A stretch of DNA of 39,658 bases from JBBRYK01 sp038237665 (GCA_038237665.1 JBBRYK010000020.1:1-39658); one strand, 5' to 3'; shown: positions 8,808-17,950, counted from the first letter of the stretch. The notes: generated by a model from the sequence alone, not told the origin. Numbers and translations are program-made.

Positions 8808-9408
8808 CCGCGGCGTAGAGCTCACGTGCGTCGACCTCGGCGACTGCGAGCTTTCGAGCCCGCAGATCCGCGGCATCCATCTGCCACCCGACAAACTCCT
8901 CGGCCAGCTCAGGGTCGAATTGCGTTCCCGCGCCTCGTTCGACTTCGTCCAGTGCGTCGCCGATCGAGAGTGCTCCTCGATACGGGCGGTCGGAGACCAT
9001 CGCATCGAAGGCGTCGGCGATCGCCAGCAGCCGCGCCTCGATCGGAATCTCGGCCCCGGCGCGGCGGGTGGGATACCCCTCGCCGTCCCAGCGCTCGTGG
9101 TGGAAGAAGATGCAGGGAAGCGCTTTCCGCATCGACCGGCGCGGACAGATCAGGAGCGCACCGGCGGCGGGATGCCGCTGGATCGTGATTCGCTCGTCGT
9201 CGGTCAGCGGACCCGGCTTGTTCAGCAACATCCGGGAAACGGTCAGCTTGCCGACATCGTGGAGCACCGCACCGAGCCGGGTCACCTCCCGGCGCGCTTC
9301 ATCCCAGCGAAGGCGCGAGGTGACGGCGTCGGCGAGCGCGGCCACGCGAACCCAGTGGTCGATCTCGGAGGAGTCCGCGAGTTGCGTGTTGAGTGCCTCG
9401 GCTCGCAC
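8764..9408 (-). CDS. HD-GYP domain protein
   Basis: 214-residue HD-superfamily phosphohydrolase, probably a cyclic-di-GMP phosphodiesterase or a relative. Metal ligands visible are H18, HD at 50-51 (VLHDVGKL), H79, H103/H104 in HHERWDGEGYP, and D132. The GYP part reads GEGYP (109-113) and DAFDAMVSDRPY follows. There is no receiver, GAF or membrane domain, so the catalytic domain stands alone. The start is GTG with only weak ribosome-binding signal. The last 44 nt overlap the 3' end of the dehydrogenase gene on the other strand. Confidence 0.82.
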   Translation of the reverse strand: MRAEALNTQLADSSEIDHWVRVAALADAVTSRLRWDEARREVTRLGAVLHDVGKLTVSRMLLNKPGPLTDDERITIQRHPAAGALLICPRRSMRKALPCIFFHHERWDGEGYPTRRAGAEIPIEARLLAIADAFDAMVSDRPYRGALSIGDALDEVERGAGTQFDPELAEEFVGWQMDAADLRARKLAVAEVDARELYAAATGSPTPRALTVSA

Positions 9409-9468
9409 GGCTCACGATTCACGGTCGGGCTGCCGATCCCTCTGAGTCCGGCTCGACCGGGGCCGGGC

Positions 9469-10113
9469 CTAGGCCTTCCCGCCCTCCAGGCCCATTCGCT
9501 TCTTCCAGTACCGGACCCCGAAAAAGCCGAGCACGATCGCGGCGACGATCACCCCGGCGGCGATGTAGCCGTAGCGGTCGATTGCGTCAGCAGCGGCATG
9601 GCCGACGTAGTAGGCAAGGAGCCCGAATCCGGTTGCCCAGCAGATTCCTCCGGCTGCGTTCCACAGCAGGAACCGCCACCAGGGCATCTTGCTCAGGCCG
9701 GCCAGCCACGCCGCGGTGAAACGGAGTATCGCGATGAAGCGCGCGAAGAAGACCGTCTTGCCGCCGTGTCTCTCGAAGAAGCGCTCCGAGGGCGGCAGCA
9801 CCCGGTCGGCGAACCGCGAGAGCCGTTCGTGGCGCCGGATCAGGGCCATGCCGCCGCTGCGAGCGGCCCAGTAGCCGAGGTTGTCGCCGATGATCGCAGC
9901 GGCGGCCGCGACGATGATCACCCAGTAGATCGCGGGGAACTTGTGCTGCGAGGAGAGGATGGACGCCGTGATCAGGGCGGTCTCGCCCGGCAGGGGAATT
10001 CCCGCCGACTCGAGCATGATGAACAGAAACAGGAGCGGCAGGCCAACCGCGCGGACCCAGTCGGTCACGACGCTCCCGGTAACCAGGAGTGCGTGAAGGT
10101 CGTCGCCCGGCAC
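9469..10113 (-). CDS. DedA family membrane protein
   Basis: Polytopic inner-membrane protein of the DedA/SNARE-associated family, members of which act in lipid-carrier or lipid flipping and membrane homeostasis. Diagnostic parts are the N-terminal helix with LESAGIPLPGETAL, the loop GDNLGYWAAR, and the re-entrant segment FFARFIAILRFTAAWLAG. The open frame extends to 10236 but would overlap the divergent pntAA start and is arginine-rich. I choose GTG at 10113 because TAGACT lies 7 nt before it. GTG at 10068, with GGGAG upstream, is the alternative. Confidence 0.85.
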   Translation of the reverse strand: MPGDDLHALLVTGSVVTDWVRAVGLPLLFLFIMLESAGIPLPGETALITASILSSQHKFPAIYWVIIVAAAAAIIGDNLGYWAARSGGMALIRRHERLSRFADRVLPPSERFFERHGGKTVFFARFIAILRFTAAWLAGLSKMPWWRFLLWNAAGGICWATGFGLLAYYVGHAAADAIDRYGYIAAGVIVAAIVLGFFGVRYWKKRMGLEGGKA

Positions 10114-10120
10114 GATTTCA

Positions 10121-10126
10121 AGTCTA
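10121..10126 (-). promoter_or_regulatory. -10 box TAGACT for the DedA gene, leaderless arrangement
   Basis: TAGACT on the minus strand ends 7 nt before the GTG at 10113. It supports that start and shares the divergent intergenic region with the pntAA promoter. Confidence 0.5.
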
Positions 10127-10219
10127 CGGACGGCACCGAGTGCGCTTGCTGACGAGGCCGAACAAACGCAGGTCGCTCTGGCGCGCCGTTGACCGACACG
10201 GCACAACCGCGGGCGCGAA

Positions 10220-10225
10220 TAGAGT
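10220..10225 (+). promoter_or_regulatory. -10 box TAGAGT for the pnt operon, leaderless arrangement
   Basis: TAGAGT ends 9 nt before the ATG of pntAA, the same spacing as at the dehydrogenase gene. No Shine-Dalgarno lies between. Confidence 0.55.
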
Positions 10226-10234
10226 CTTGCCCGC

Positions 10235-11335
10235 ATGAGGGTCGCCGTCCCGAGGGAGACCGCCGCAGGCGAGCGTCGTGTTGCACTCGTTCCCGAAGCC
10301 GTCGAACGGCTCGTTTCGGACGGTTTCGCGATCGCGGTCGAGGCCGGTGCGGGCGCCGCTGCCTCGTTCGCGGACCAGACCTACGCGGCAGCCGGCGCGG
10401 AGATCGCGGCCGACGCCGCCGCGCTGTACGCCGGCGCCTCGATCGTCGTTCGCGTTCAGAAGCCGAGCGAGGGAGAGGTGGCAGCGCTGCCGGAAGGAGC
10501 CGTGCTGGTCGGGTTTCTCCAGCCGTTGTCCGACCCGGCCGGAATCGAGCGGCTCGCACAGCGCGGGGTGATCGCCTTCGCGATGGAGTCGATCCCACGA
10601 ACCACCCGCGCACAGCCGATGGACGCACTGTCGTCCCAGGCGACGGTCTCCGGTTACAAGGCGGTTCTGCTCGCGGCCGACCGACTGCCCAAGTTCTTTC
10701 CGATGCTGATGACGGCCGCGGGCACGGTGGCGCCCGCAAAGGTGCTCGTCCTCGGAGCCGGAGTCGCAGGCCTTCAGGCCATTGCGACCGCGCGCCGGCT
10801 CGGAGCCGTCGTCTCGGGCTTCGACGTGCGCCCGGTGGTCCGCGAGCAGGTCGAAAGCCTCGGCGCCAGGTTCCTGGACCTCGGAGTCGTCGGCGAGGAG
10901 ACCGAGGGCGGTTACGCCCGCGAGCTGACGGTGGACGAGCAGCGCCGGCAGCAGGAAGAGCTCGAGCTGCGGATTCCCGACTACGACGTCGTCGTCACGA
11001 CCGCGCTCGTGCCCGGGCGGCCGGCGCCGAAGCTGATCCCGGCGTCGGCGGTCGAGAGCATGCCGCCGGGGTCGGTGATCGTCGACCTGGCCGCCGAAGC
11101 CGGCGGCAACTGCGAGCTGACCGTCCCGGACGAGGAGGTCCAGCGGAACGGCGTGACGATCGTCGGGTATACGAACCTCCCCAGCACGATGCCCCTCCAC
11201 GCGAGCCAGCTCTACTCGCGCAACGTCTCCGCCCTGCTCGGCCACCTCGCGCCGGGCGGCGACCTGAAGCTCGACTTCGAGGACGAGATCACGGCCGGCG
11301 CCTGCGTGACGCGGCGCGAGGTGGCAAAGGTCTAG
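10235..11335 (+). CDS. pntAA: NAD(P) transhydrogenase subunit alpha part 1
   Basis: NAD(H)-binding domain I of proton-translocating transhydrogenase, which moves hydride between NADH and NADP+ at the expense of the proton gradient. The 366-residue protein has the RAQPMDALSSQ loop (125-135) and the NAD Rossmann motif GAGVAG (174-179). GYTNLPSTMP and YSRN near the C-terminus are also typical. As in many actinobacteria the alpha chain is split in two. The TAG stop is followed directly by the ATG of pntAB. Confidence 0.96.
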   Translation: MRVAVPRETAAGERRVALVPEAVERLVSDGFAIAVEAGAGAAASFADQTYAAAGAEIAADAAALYAGASIVVRVQKPSEGEVAALPEGAVLVGFLQPLSDPAGIERLAQRGVIAFAMESIPRTTRAQPMDALSSQATVSGYKAVLLAADRLPKFFPMLMTAAGTVAPAKVLVLGAGVAGLQAIATARRLGAVVSGFDVRPVVREQVESLGARFLDLGVVGEETEGGYARELTVDEQRRQQEELELRIPDYDVVVTTALVPGRPAPKLIPASAVESMPPGSVIVDLAAEAGGNCELTVPDEEVQRNGVTIVGYTNLPSTMPLHASQLYSRNVSALLGHLAPGGDLKLDFEDEITAGACVTRREVAKV

Positions 11336-11641
11336 ATGACCACGAGCTTCTGGATCGAGCTCACGGTGCTGATCCTCGCGATCTTCCTCGGCTTCGAGGT
11401 GATCTCGAAGGTGCCGACGCTCCTGCACACGCCGTTGATGTCCGGGACGAACGCGATTCACGGGATCGTGCTCGTCGCCGCAATCGTCGTGGCAGGGTTG
11501 CCTCACCAGGCAACATGGGTCCGGATCGTCGCGCTGGCCGCGGTCGCACTCGGAACCGGCAACGTCATGGGCGGGTTCGTGGTCACCGACCGGATACTCG
11601 AGATGTTCAAGAAGCGCCGGCCCGGCGAGGGTGACCATTGA
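11336..11641 (+). CDS. pntAB: NAD(P) transhydrogenase subunit alpha part 2
   Basis: 101-residue membrane piece of the split alpha subunit, with about three transmembrane helices that help build the proton channel (domain II). Recognisable parts are FLGFEVISKVPTLLHTPLMSG and the NAIHGIVLV and NVMGGFVVTDRIL segments. It starts immediately after the pntAA stop. Its own TGA overlaps the TTG start of pntB in TTGA, so the three subunits should be made in step. Confidence 0.95.
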   Translation: MTTSFWIELTVLILAIFLGFEVISKVPTLLHTPLMSGTNAIHGIVLVAAIVVAGLPHQATWVRIVALAAVALGTGNVMGGFVVTDRILEMFKKRRPGEGDH

Positions 11642-13029
11642 GCCGGAACGACGCGATCAGCCTCGCGTACATCGTCACGATCGTCTGCTTCATCCTCGCC
11701 CTCCGCTTCCTCTCCGATCCGGCCAGAGCGAGGCACGGGAACTGGATCGGTGCGTTCGGGATGGCGGTGGCGATCTTCGCGACCTTCTTCCTGCACGGGA
11801 TGCACAACTACGCCTCGATCCTGATCGTCATGGCCGTGGCGGCGCCGATCGGCGCCGACGCCGCACGTGCGGTGAAGATGACCGCGATGCCGCAGATGGT
11901 GGCGCTGTTCAACGGCGTCGGCGGCGGTGCAGCCGCGCTCGTCGCTCTCGCGGACTTCCATCGCAGCGCCCCTGCGCCCGGGCGGCTTTCGGCCAGCGTG
12001 TCCGTCTCGATCATGCTCTCGGCGCTGATCGGGAGCATCTCCTTCTCCGGAAGCATGGTCGCCTTCGGGAAGCTCCAGGAGCTCGTCTCGGGCCGTCCGA
12101 TCGTCTATCCGGGACAACGCATCGGCAACCTGATCCTGCTCGGCGGTCTCGTCGCGGTCGGCCTCGTCGTCGTCGCCGGCGAGGAGCGCCAGTCGCTCGT
12201 CATCGCGCTCATCCTCGGCGCGCTCCTGTTCGGGATCCTGTTCGTGCTTCCGATCGGCGGGGCGGACATGCCGGTCGTCATCTCGCTCCTGAACGCCTTC
12301 ACCGGCCTGGCTGCGTCGGCAACCGGGTTCGTGTTGCACCAGACCGTGTTGATCGTGAGCGGCATGCTCGTCGGCGCCTCGGGCACGCTCCTGACACTGA
12401 AGATGGCCCGAGCGATGGGCCGTTCGGTCCTCAGCGTGCTCTTCGGGGCTTTCGGTCAGGTCCAGGCAGGCGTAGGCGGGGTCGCCGAAACGGATGGGGC
12501 CGTGCGCCCGACGAGCCCCGAGGACGTCGCCGTGATGCTCGCCTACTCGCAGCGCGTGGTCGTCGTACCGGGCTACGGGTTGGCGGTTGCCCAGGCACAG
12601 CACGGCGTGCGTGAGCTCGCCGACGAGCTCGAGAAGCGCGGCGTTCAGGTCAGCTACGCGATCCACCCGGTGGCGGGCCGGATGCCGGGCCACATGAACG
12701 TCCTGCTGGCCGAGGCGAACGTGCCCTACGACCAGCTGAAGGAGATGGACGAGATCAATCCGGACTTCGACCGGACGGACGTCGCCCTCGTGATCGGGGC
12801 GAACGACGTCACGAACCCGGCTGCTCGCAACGATCCGGCGAGCCCCATCTTCGGGATGCCGATTCTGAACGTCGACCACGCTCACGCGATCGTCGTCCTG
12901 AAGCGCGGCATGAGCCCCGGCTTTGCCGGCGTCGACAACCCGCTCTTCGTCGACGCGAAGACCGTGATGCTCTTCGGGGATGCAAAGGACTCGGTGACGA
13001 AGCTCGTCGCCGCAGTCAAGGCGTTGTGA
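11638..13029 (+). CDS. pntB: NAD(P) transhydrogenase subunit beta
   Basis: 463-residue beta chain with the remaining channel helices and the NADP(H)-binding domain III. GADMPVVISLLNAFTG is the membrane signature. VPGYGLAVAQAQHG and HPVAGRMPGHMNVLLAEA mark the NADP site, followed by GANDVTNPAA and VDHAHAIVVLKRGM. The start is TTG, overlapping the pntAB stop in TTGA. Its TGA overlaps the next gene's GTG in GTGA. Confidence 0.95.
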   Translation: MSRNDAISLAYIVTIVCFILALRFLSDPARARHGNWIGAFGMAVAIFATFFLHGMHNYASILIVMAVAAPIGADAARAVKMTAMPQMVALFNGVGGGAAALVALADFHRSAPAPGRLSASVSVSIMLSALIGSISFSGSMVAFGKLQELVSGRPIVYPGQRIGNLILLGGLVAVGLVVVAGEERQSLVIALILGALLFGILFVLPIGGADMPVVISLLNAFTGLAASATGFVLHQTVLIVSGMLVGASGTLLTLKMARAMGRSVLSVLFGAFGQVQAGVGGVAETDGAVRPTSPEDVAVMLAYSQRVVVVPGYGLAVAQAQHGVRELADELEKRGVQVSYAIHPVAGRMPGHMNVLLAEANVPYDQLKEMDEINPDFDRTDVALVIGANDVTNPAARNDPASPIFGMPILNVDHAHAIVVLKRGMSPGFAGVDNPLFVDAKTVMLFGDAKDSVTKLVAAVKAL

Positions 13030-13979
13030 TCCCTGTCCTGACGGGGCGTCACGTGCTGGCCGCGGTCTCACCGGAGCGTGCCGTCGACGCCGTACGCGAC
13101 GCCTTCGTCGCCTATGCGCGCGACGAGTGGACGATGCCGCCGAAGGTCTACGTGCATGCCTATCCGGCCGGCGACTTCCGGGCAATGCCCGCCCTCGGCG
13201 CCGGGCATGCGCTGCTCAAGTGGGTGACCTCCTTCCCCGGTAACCCCGAGCGCGGGCTGCCCACCGTCACCGGAGTCGTGCTCCTCTCCGATGCCTCCGA
13301 CGGCTCACTCGTGGCCGTTCTCGACGCAGCTGCGGTGACGGCCCTACGCACCGGGGCGGCTGCCGTGCTGGCCGCGGAGACGCTCGGCCGCCGTGAGGCC
13401 CAAACGGCCGCCGTCATCGGCGCCGGGGTGAACGGACGGGCGGTCGCCCGAACGTTCGCGGCGCGGGGGCGGACACCGCTGATCTGGGACGTCGATCCTC
13501 GACGCGCGGAGGAGGCCGCCGAGGAGGCCGGCGGCAGGCCCGCGGCGCATCGCGAAGAGGCCCTGGCCGCCGATCTCGTGGTCACGGTCACTCCCGGTCA
13601 CGAGCTCGTTCTTCCGACCGGCACGTTGCGAGCGGGCCAGCATGTGAGCCTGATGGGAGCCGACGGGCCCGGCAAGGCCGAGATCGCCGTGGAGGAGCTT
13701 GCACGGGCCCGTGTCTTCTGCGACGACTGGGAGCAGGCCAGCCACAGCGGCGATCTGGTGCACGCGGTCGAGGCGGGCACCCTCGCCCGGCAGGACGTGG
13801 TCGAGCTTGGCACCGTGCTGGCCGGCCTCGCGCCGGGCCGCGTCGACGACGACGAGATCACGGTGTTCGACTCGACAGGCCTCGCCATCCAGGATCTCGC
13901 CGTCGCGCTCGAGGCCGTCGGGCGGTACCGCGCCGAGCCCGAGGCGTTCGAGGGCGTGACGCAGCTCGCGTTAGGCTAA
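13026..13979 (+). CDS. Ornithine cyclodeaminase/mu-crystallin family dehydrogenase
   Basis: 317-residue NAD(P)-dependent enzyme of the OCD/mu-crystallin family, which includes archaeal-type alanine dehydrogenase and ketimine reductases. HALLKWV carries the conserved lysine. PTVTGVVLLSDASDGSLVAV, ALRTGAAAVLAAE and the Rossmann motif IGAGVNGRA are all typical, as are the TPGHE loop and the final FDSTGLAIQDLA. The exact substrate cannot be told. The GTG start overlaps the pntB stop in GTGA, so it shares the operon. This suggests, but does not show, a link to NADPH supply. Confidence 0.85.
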   Translation: MIPVLTGRHVLAAVSPERAVDAVRDAFVAYARDEWTMPPKVYVHAYPAGDFRAMPALGAGHALLKWVTSFPGNPERGLPTVTGVVLLSDASDGSLVAVLDAAAVTALRTGAAAVLAAETLGRREAQTAAVIGAGVNGRAVARTFAARGRTPLIWDVDPRRAEEAAEEAGGRPAAHREEALAADLVVTVTPGHELVLPTGTLRAGQHVSLMGADGPGKAEIAVEELARARVFCDDWEQASHSGDLVHAVEAGTLARQDVVELGTVLAGLAPGRVDDDEITVFDSTGLAIQDLAVALEAVGRYRAEPEAFEGVTQLALG

Positions 13980-14004
13980 CTGCCCCGAAAAAGGAGAGCT
14001 GAAA

Positions 14005-14364
14005 ATGAAGGGCAAGCTCGTGCACATCGAGCTTCCGGCCGAGGACACGAACCGGGCTCGGAGCTTCTGGAGCCAGCTCGCAGGCTGGCAGTACCGGACC
14101 TGGGAGGGGCCCGTCGAGTACCACATGTTCGACGGTGAGCCGGGCGGCGCGATCTATCCGCGCCAGGAGGGCGAGGTCGGCCCTGTCGTCTACTTCGAGT
14201 CCGAGGACATCGACGCCGATGTGCAGCAGGTTCGGAGCCTGGGCGGCTCAGCGGACGGCAAGCACCCGATTCCCGGCGTCGGCTGGTATGCGCGCTGCAA
14301 GGACACCGAGGGCAACCCGTTCTCGCTCTACCAGAGCGACCCCTCGGTAACCATGCCGGCCTAG
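14005..14364 (+). CDS. VOC (glyoxalase/bleomycin-resistance fold) protein
   Basis: 119-residue single-unit VOC protein. It opens with KGKLVHIELPAEDTNRARSF, the usual metal-site His and helix. A C-terminal half follows with VVYFESEDIDADVQQVRSLGG and DTEGNPFSLYQ, where the Glu/Asp-rich strand gives another metal or substrate ligand. Such proteins range from lactoylglutathione lyases to dioxygenases, and this one most resembles the PhnB-like uncharacterised group. A clear AAGGAG lies 8 nt before the ATG, unlike most genes in the window. Its stop overlaps the convergent FAD oxidoreductase by 4 nt. Confidence 0.85.
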   Translation: MKGKLVHIELPAEDTNRARSFWSQLAGWQYRTWEGPVEYHMFDGEPGGAIYPRQEGEVGPVVYFESEDIDADVQQVRSLGGSADGKHPIPGVGWYARCKDTEGNPFSLYQSDPSVTMPA

Positions 14365-15482
14365 CCCTCGAGGCGCGCCGGATCGAACAGAGCCAACTCC
14401 CCGCGGGGGCGTCCGAGGATCGCCTCGCCGACGAGCTCGCCGCAGACGAGCCCGAGGACGTTCCCGTGGCCGGAGTAGCCGCAGGCGAGCCAGACACGGT
14501 CACTTCCCGCCAGCCGGCCCGCGAGCGGCAGCTGGTCGGCGGTCACCCCGAAGATCCCGGCCCACCGGTGCGTCAGGCGGACCGGGCGGCTGATCAGCTT
14601 CTGGACGAACGATTCGATCCGTTCCTGGATCTCCGGCGTGGTTGCCTCCTCGGCCGTGAACTCCGTCTCGAGGCTCGTGTCGCGCCAGCCGCCGATGACC
14701 AGCCGCCGGTCCGGCGTCTGCTGCCAGTAGTCGAAGCCGTGGCGCGCGTAATGCGGCCGCGGAAAGAAGAGCTGAGGGAGGGCCTCGGTCATCGCGACCT
14801 GACCCCGCGCAGGTCGGACAGCCGCGTTGAGCTCGGGTAGCAGCCCCTGCCCGTACCCGTCGGTTGCGACGACGATCTGTTCCGCCTCGAGGTCGGCGAT
14901 CTCCACGCGGCTGTGCTCGCGGATCTCCGCACCCGCCTCGACGGCGAGCCGGGCCAGGCGGCGGACCCACCGTGCGGGGTGCAACGCCCCGTCGGGAGGA
15001 TGGACGAACGCAGCCGGGAAGTTCCCGGCCAGCGGCGGTCGCAAGCGCTCCTGCCACTCGACGGCAAAGCCGTCGGCGGCGAGCTCGTCGTGTTCGCGCC
15101 GCAGCTCCTCGGCTTCGTCCTGGTCGGCCGCGAGCCGAACGCTGCCCGTATGGCGAAACGCGTCGCCCGCGAGCTCGGCCATCCGGACGAGACCGCTTTC
15201 GCTGAGTCGCCAGAGCTCCTTCGCGCGCTCGCGGCCAAGTTGTTCGACGGCGGCGTCGTAGGGCATGGCTGCGCCTCGCAGCGCGAAGCCGCCGTTCCGC
15301 CCACTGGCGCCGGAGGCGACCTCTCGGGCCTCGTGCACCCGCACTCGCCGGCCTGCCGCCGCCAGCGTCAGCGCGCAGGCGCAACCCGTGACGCCGCCGC
15401 CGACGATCTCGACATCCGGCGTCCCAGCCAGCGCACGCGCCGGCAGCGGAGGGGCCGGTTCCTCGAGCCAATACGAGCTCAC
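14361..15482 (-). CDS. FAD-dependent amine/amino-acid oxidoreductase (DAO family)
   Basis: 373-residue flavoprotein of the D-amino-acid oxidase-like group that contains glycine oxidase and gamma-glutamylputrescine oxidase. The N-terminal Rossmann motif is VGGGVTGC (27-34), followed by GASGRNGGFALRG, which places the covalent or tight FAD site as in that group. The C-terminal flavin-binding segment reads WAGIFGVTADQLPLAGR and ACGYSGHGN. The open frame continues far upstream as a shadow of dprA and comM. The true start is GTG at 15482, which overlaps the dprA stop in GTGA. Substrate is unknown, and no link to DNA uptake is obvious despite the coupling. Confidence 0.82.
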   Translation of the reverse strand: MSSYWLEEPAPPLPARALAGTPDVEIVGGGVTGCACALTLAAAGRRVRVHEAREVASGASGRNGGFALRGAAMPYDAAVEQLGRERAKELWRLSESGLVRMAELAGDAFRHTGSVRLAADQDEAEELRREHDELAADGFAVEWQERLRPPLAGNFPAAFVHPPDGALHPARWVRRLARLAVEAGAEIREHSRVEIADLEAEQIVVATDGYGQGLLPELNAAVRPARGQVAMTEALPQLFFPRPHYARHGFDYWQQTPDRRLVIGGWRDTSLETEFTAEEATTPEIQERIESFVQKLISRPVRLTHRWAGIFGVTADQLPLAGRLAGSDRVWLACGYSGHGNVLGLVCGELVGEAILGRPRGELALFDPARLEG

Positions 15483-16480
15483 CCTGTCGAAGATGTTATT
15501 GCCCCTCTGCGAAACACCCCCTCTCCTTCGAGCACCGCACCGGCCAGTTCCAGCTCGGTCAGGGCAGCGCCCAACTCCGCCGCCTGGAGCCCCGTCTTCC
15601 TCGCCAGCTCGTCCGCGCTCGCCGACCCGTCGCCCAGCAACCGGAGAACGAGCTCGGCTCTTGCGCCGAGGGCGTGCGGCGCTGTCTCGGCCTTCGCCAG
15701 TCCGAACACCTCGAGTACGTCCTCGGCGCAGCGGAGAGGCGTGGCGCCGTGCCGGAGAAGATCGTTCGTCCCCTCGGAGAGGGCGCTCGTGATCTCGCCG
15801 GGGACGGCGAAGACCTCCCTCCCCTCCTCCATCGCCAGATCGGCCGTGATCAGCGCGCCGCTCCTGCTCCTGGCCTCGACGACGATCGTCGCACTGGCGA
15901 GGCCGGCGACGATCCGGTTCCGGGCCGGAAAACGCCACGGCGCCGGCTCGACACCCGGCGGATACTCGGACAGCACCAGCCCGGTCTCGGTGATCTGGCG
16001 AGCGAGCGCGGCATGCGCAGCCGGGTAGTCGCGATCGACGCCGCAGCCGAGAACGGCGACCGTCATGCCGCCGGCCTCCAGCGCACCCCGGTGAGCCGAG
16101 GCATCGACGCCACGGGCAAGGCCGCTGACGACCACGAGGCCGGCGGCCGCGAGCTCCCGTCCCAGCATGCGCCCGACAGCCGCCCCGTACGTCGAGCACG
16201 CCCGTGCGCCGACGATCGCCACGGCGGGCCGGTCGAGCAGTAGGTTCCGGCCTCCGCCTCGAACGAAGACACCGGCCGGCGGATCGAAGATCGCAGCCAA
16301 CGCCGGAGGGAAACCCGGATCCGAGCGCGGAAGCCAGCGAATCGATCGCGCCGCCAGGTCGCTTTCGAAAGCGCGCTCGTCGAAGCACCGGACGAACGCG
16401 CGGAAACGCTGGCCTCGTGGCGCGACCGGCCCACCGTCGTTCGAGGCACCGAGGAACGCCGCTTCGGCCAGCTCGCTCAC
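15479..16480 (-). CDS. dprA: DNA processing protein DprA
   Basis: 333-residue DprA/Smf, which loads RecA onto incoming single-stranded DNA during transformation. The Rossmann-like core shows VAIVGAR (87-93), SGLARGVDASAH (119-130), LGCGVDRDYP (144-153), FPARNRIVAGL (184-194) and VVEARSRSGALITA, with VPGEI after it. A C-terminal winged-helix segment (about 265-333) follows. The start is GTG at 16480, overlapping the comM stop in GTGA. The longer open frame upstream is an arginine-rich shadow. The N-terminal SAM-like part is short. Confidence 0.93.
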   Translation of the reverse strand: MSELAEAAFLGASNDGGPVAPRGQRFRAFVRCFDERAFESDLAARSIRWLPRSDPGFPPALAAIFDPPAGVFVRGGGRNLLLDRPAVAIVGARACSTYGAAVGRMLGRELAAAGLVVVSGLARGVDASAHRGALEAGGMTVAVLGCGVDRDYPAAHAALARQITETGLVLSEYPPGVEPAPWRFPARNRIVAGLASATIVVEARSRSGALITADLAMEEGREVFAVPGEITSALSEGTNDLLRHGATPLRCAEDVLEVFGLAKAETAPHALGARAELVLRLLGDGSASADELARKTGLQAAELGAALTELELAGAVLEGEGVFRRGAITSSTG

Positions 16481-17937
16481 GGGCCGGCCAGCTCCCTCGG
16501 TGATCGGAACGAAAGCGCCTCGGCCAGGTGCTGGGCGGCGACCTCGTCCGCTTCGGCCAGCGCCGCGATCGTGCCGGCAACGCGCGCGACTCGGGCGCGG
16601 CCGCGGCCGGAGAGCGGCAGCCGCTCCACGGCGCGGGTGAGGAGCTCGTCGGCCTCTCCCGTCCTCCGCGGCACGCCTTTTCGCAGCCTGGCCCGTGCGT
16701 TGACGACACGCTCGCGGACGGCGCTCGACGCCTCGCTCGGCCCGGCCGCAAGCTCGACCGCTCGCGGCCTCGGAACCTTGAGAACGAGATCGAAGCGGTC
16801 GAGCAGGGCGCGGGAGAGCTTGTCCCGGTACGCCGCCAGCCGCTGCGTCGAGCAGCCGCACTCGGCGCCACCGTCGCCGCGCGCCCCGCACGGGCACATG
16901 TTCATCGTCGCAATGAGCTGGAACCGAGCGGGGAAGATCGCACGGCCGGCCACCCGAGCGACGGTGACGTGGCCGTCCTCGAGCGGCTGCCGGAGCGCCT
17001 CCAACGCAGGGCGCGCGAACTCGGGGAGCTCGTCGAGCAGGAGAACACCGCAGTGGGCAAGCGTCGCCTCTCCGGGCCGAGGGCCCGGCCCACCGCCGAC
17101 GATCGCCGCCGTGGACGCGCTGTGGTGCGGCGCGCGAAAGGGCGGTCGCGTGATCAGCGGCCGTTCAGGGGCGAGGAGCCCGGCGATCGAATGGATCCGG
17201 GTGACCTCGAGCGCCTCTTCATCGAGCAGAACCGGCAGGATGCCCGGCAGCCGGCGGGCAAGCATCGTCTTCCCGGTTCCCGGCGGGCCCGCAAGGAGGA
17301 GGTTGTGGCCGCCCGCCGCTGCGAGCTCGAGCGCTCGGCGAGCACGCTCCTGCCCACGCACCTCGCCGAGATCGGGCTGCGGCGGGTCGGGACCGGAGCC
17401 GTTCAGCGGCGGCGGAACCGGCGGATCGCGTTCGCCCCGCAGGTAGGCAACGACCTCGGCAAGGTGGCGAATCGCGACTGGCTCGACGCCTGCGAGGGCG
17501 ACTTCGGCGGCCGACTCGAAAGCGCACACCAACCGCGTCAAGCCGGCGCGGCGAGCGCCCTCGGCGGCCGCGAGCACGCCGCCGACGGGCCGGACGCGTC
17601 CGTCGAGCGCCAGCTCACCGACCGCCGCATGTCCGGCGAGACGCTCGATTGGTACCTGCTGTGAGGCAGCCAGGATGGCGAGCGCGATGGGGAGATCGAA
17701 GCCCGATCCCTCCTTACGCAGATCGGCTGGGGCGAGGTTGACCGTGATCCGCCGCCTAGGCCACTCGAGCTCCGCGGAAAGGATTCCGCTGCGCACTCGT
17801 TCCTTCGCCTCCTGGCACGCACGATCGGCGAGCCCGACGATCGCGAAGGCCGGTACGCGGCTCGACAGGTGCGCCTCGACCTCCACGCGGCGGGCGTCGA
17901 GGCCGACGAGGGCGTGGGTAACCGTCCGTGCGAGCAC
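16477..17937 (-). CDS. comM: ComM/YifB family Mg-chelatase-like AAA ATPase
   Basis: 486-residue hexameric helicase that promotes branch migration during integration of transforming DNA. The N-terminal Lon-protease-like S5 fold opens LARTVTHALVGLDARRVEVE, a near-exact match to ComM N-termini, which decides the GTG start at 17937. Walker A is GPPGTGKT (217-224), Walker B LLLDELPEF, and a zinc-type CPCG...CGCS insertion follows MNMCPCG. TACCGT lies 7 nt before the GTG, so the message may be leaderless. It forms an operon with dprA. Confidence 0.94.
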   Translation of the reverse strand: MLARTVTHALVGLDARRVEVEAHLSSRVPAFAIVGLADRACQEAKERVRSGILSAELEWPRRRITVNLAPADLRKEGSGFDLPIALAILAASQQVPIERLAGHAAVGELALDGRVRPVGGVLAAAEGARRAGLTRLVCAFESAAEVALAGVEPVAIRHLAEVVAYLRGERDPPVPPPLNGSGPDPPQPDLGEVRGQERARRALELAAAGGHNLLLAGPPGTGKTMLARRLPGILPVLLDEEALEVTRIHSIAGLLAPERPLITRPPFRAPHHSASTAAIVGGGPGPRPGEATLAHCGVLLLDELPEFARPALEALRQPLEDGHVTVARVAGRAIFPARFQLIATMNMCPCGARGDGGAECGCSTQRLAAYRDKLSRALLDRFDLVLKVPRPRAVELAAGPSEASSAVRERVVNARARLRKGVPRRTGEADELLTRAVERLPLSGRGRARVARVAGTIAALAEADEVAAQHLAEALSFRSPRELAGP

Positions 17938-17944
17938 CCCTTCA

Positions 17945-17950
17945 ACGGTA
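17945..17950 (-). promoter_or_regulatory. -10-like TACCGT before comM
   Basis: TACCGT on the minus strand ends 7 nt before the comM GTG. It fits the leaderless pattern seen elsewhere but is a weak box. Confidence 0.35.

Noticed and set aside
10188..10193. TTGACC as the -35 box for pntAA
   Set aside because: It lies 26 nt from the TAGAGT box, too far for a normal spacer.
10189..11634. 481-codon plus-strand frame over pntAA and pntAB
   Set aside because: Arginine-rich shadow in another frame of clearly conserved transhydrogenase genes.
14361..16871. 836-codon frame that would fuse the FAD oxidoreductase to an upstream domain
   Set aside because: The upstream half is an arginine-rich shadow of dprA and comM, and a GTGA start at 15482 explains the gene.
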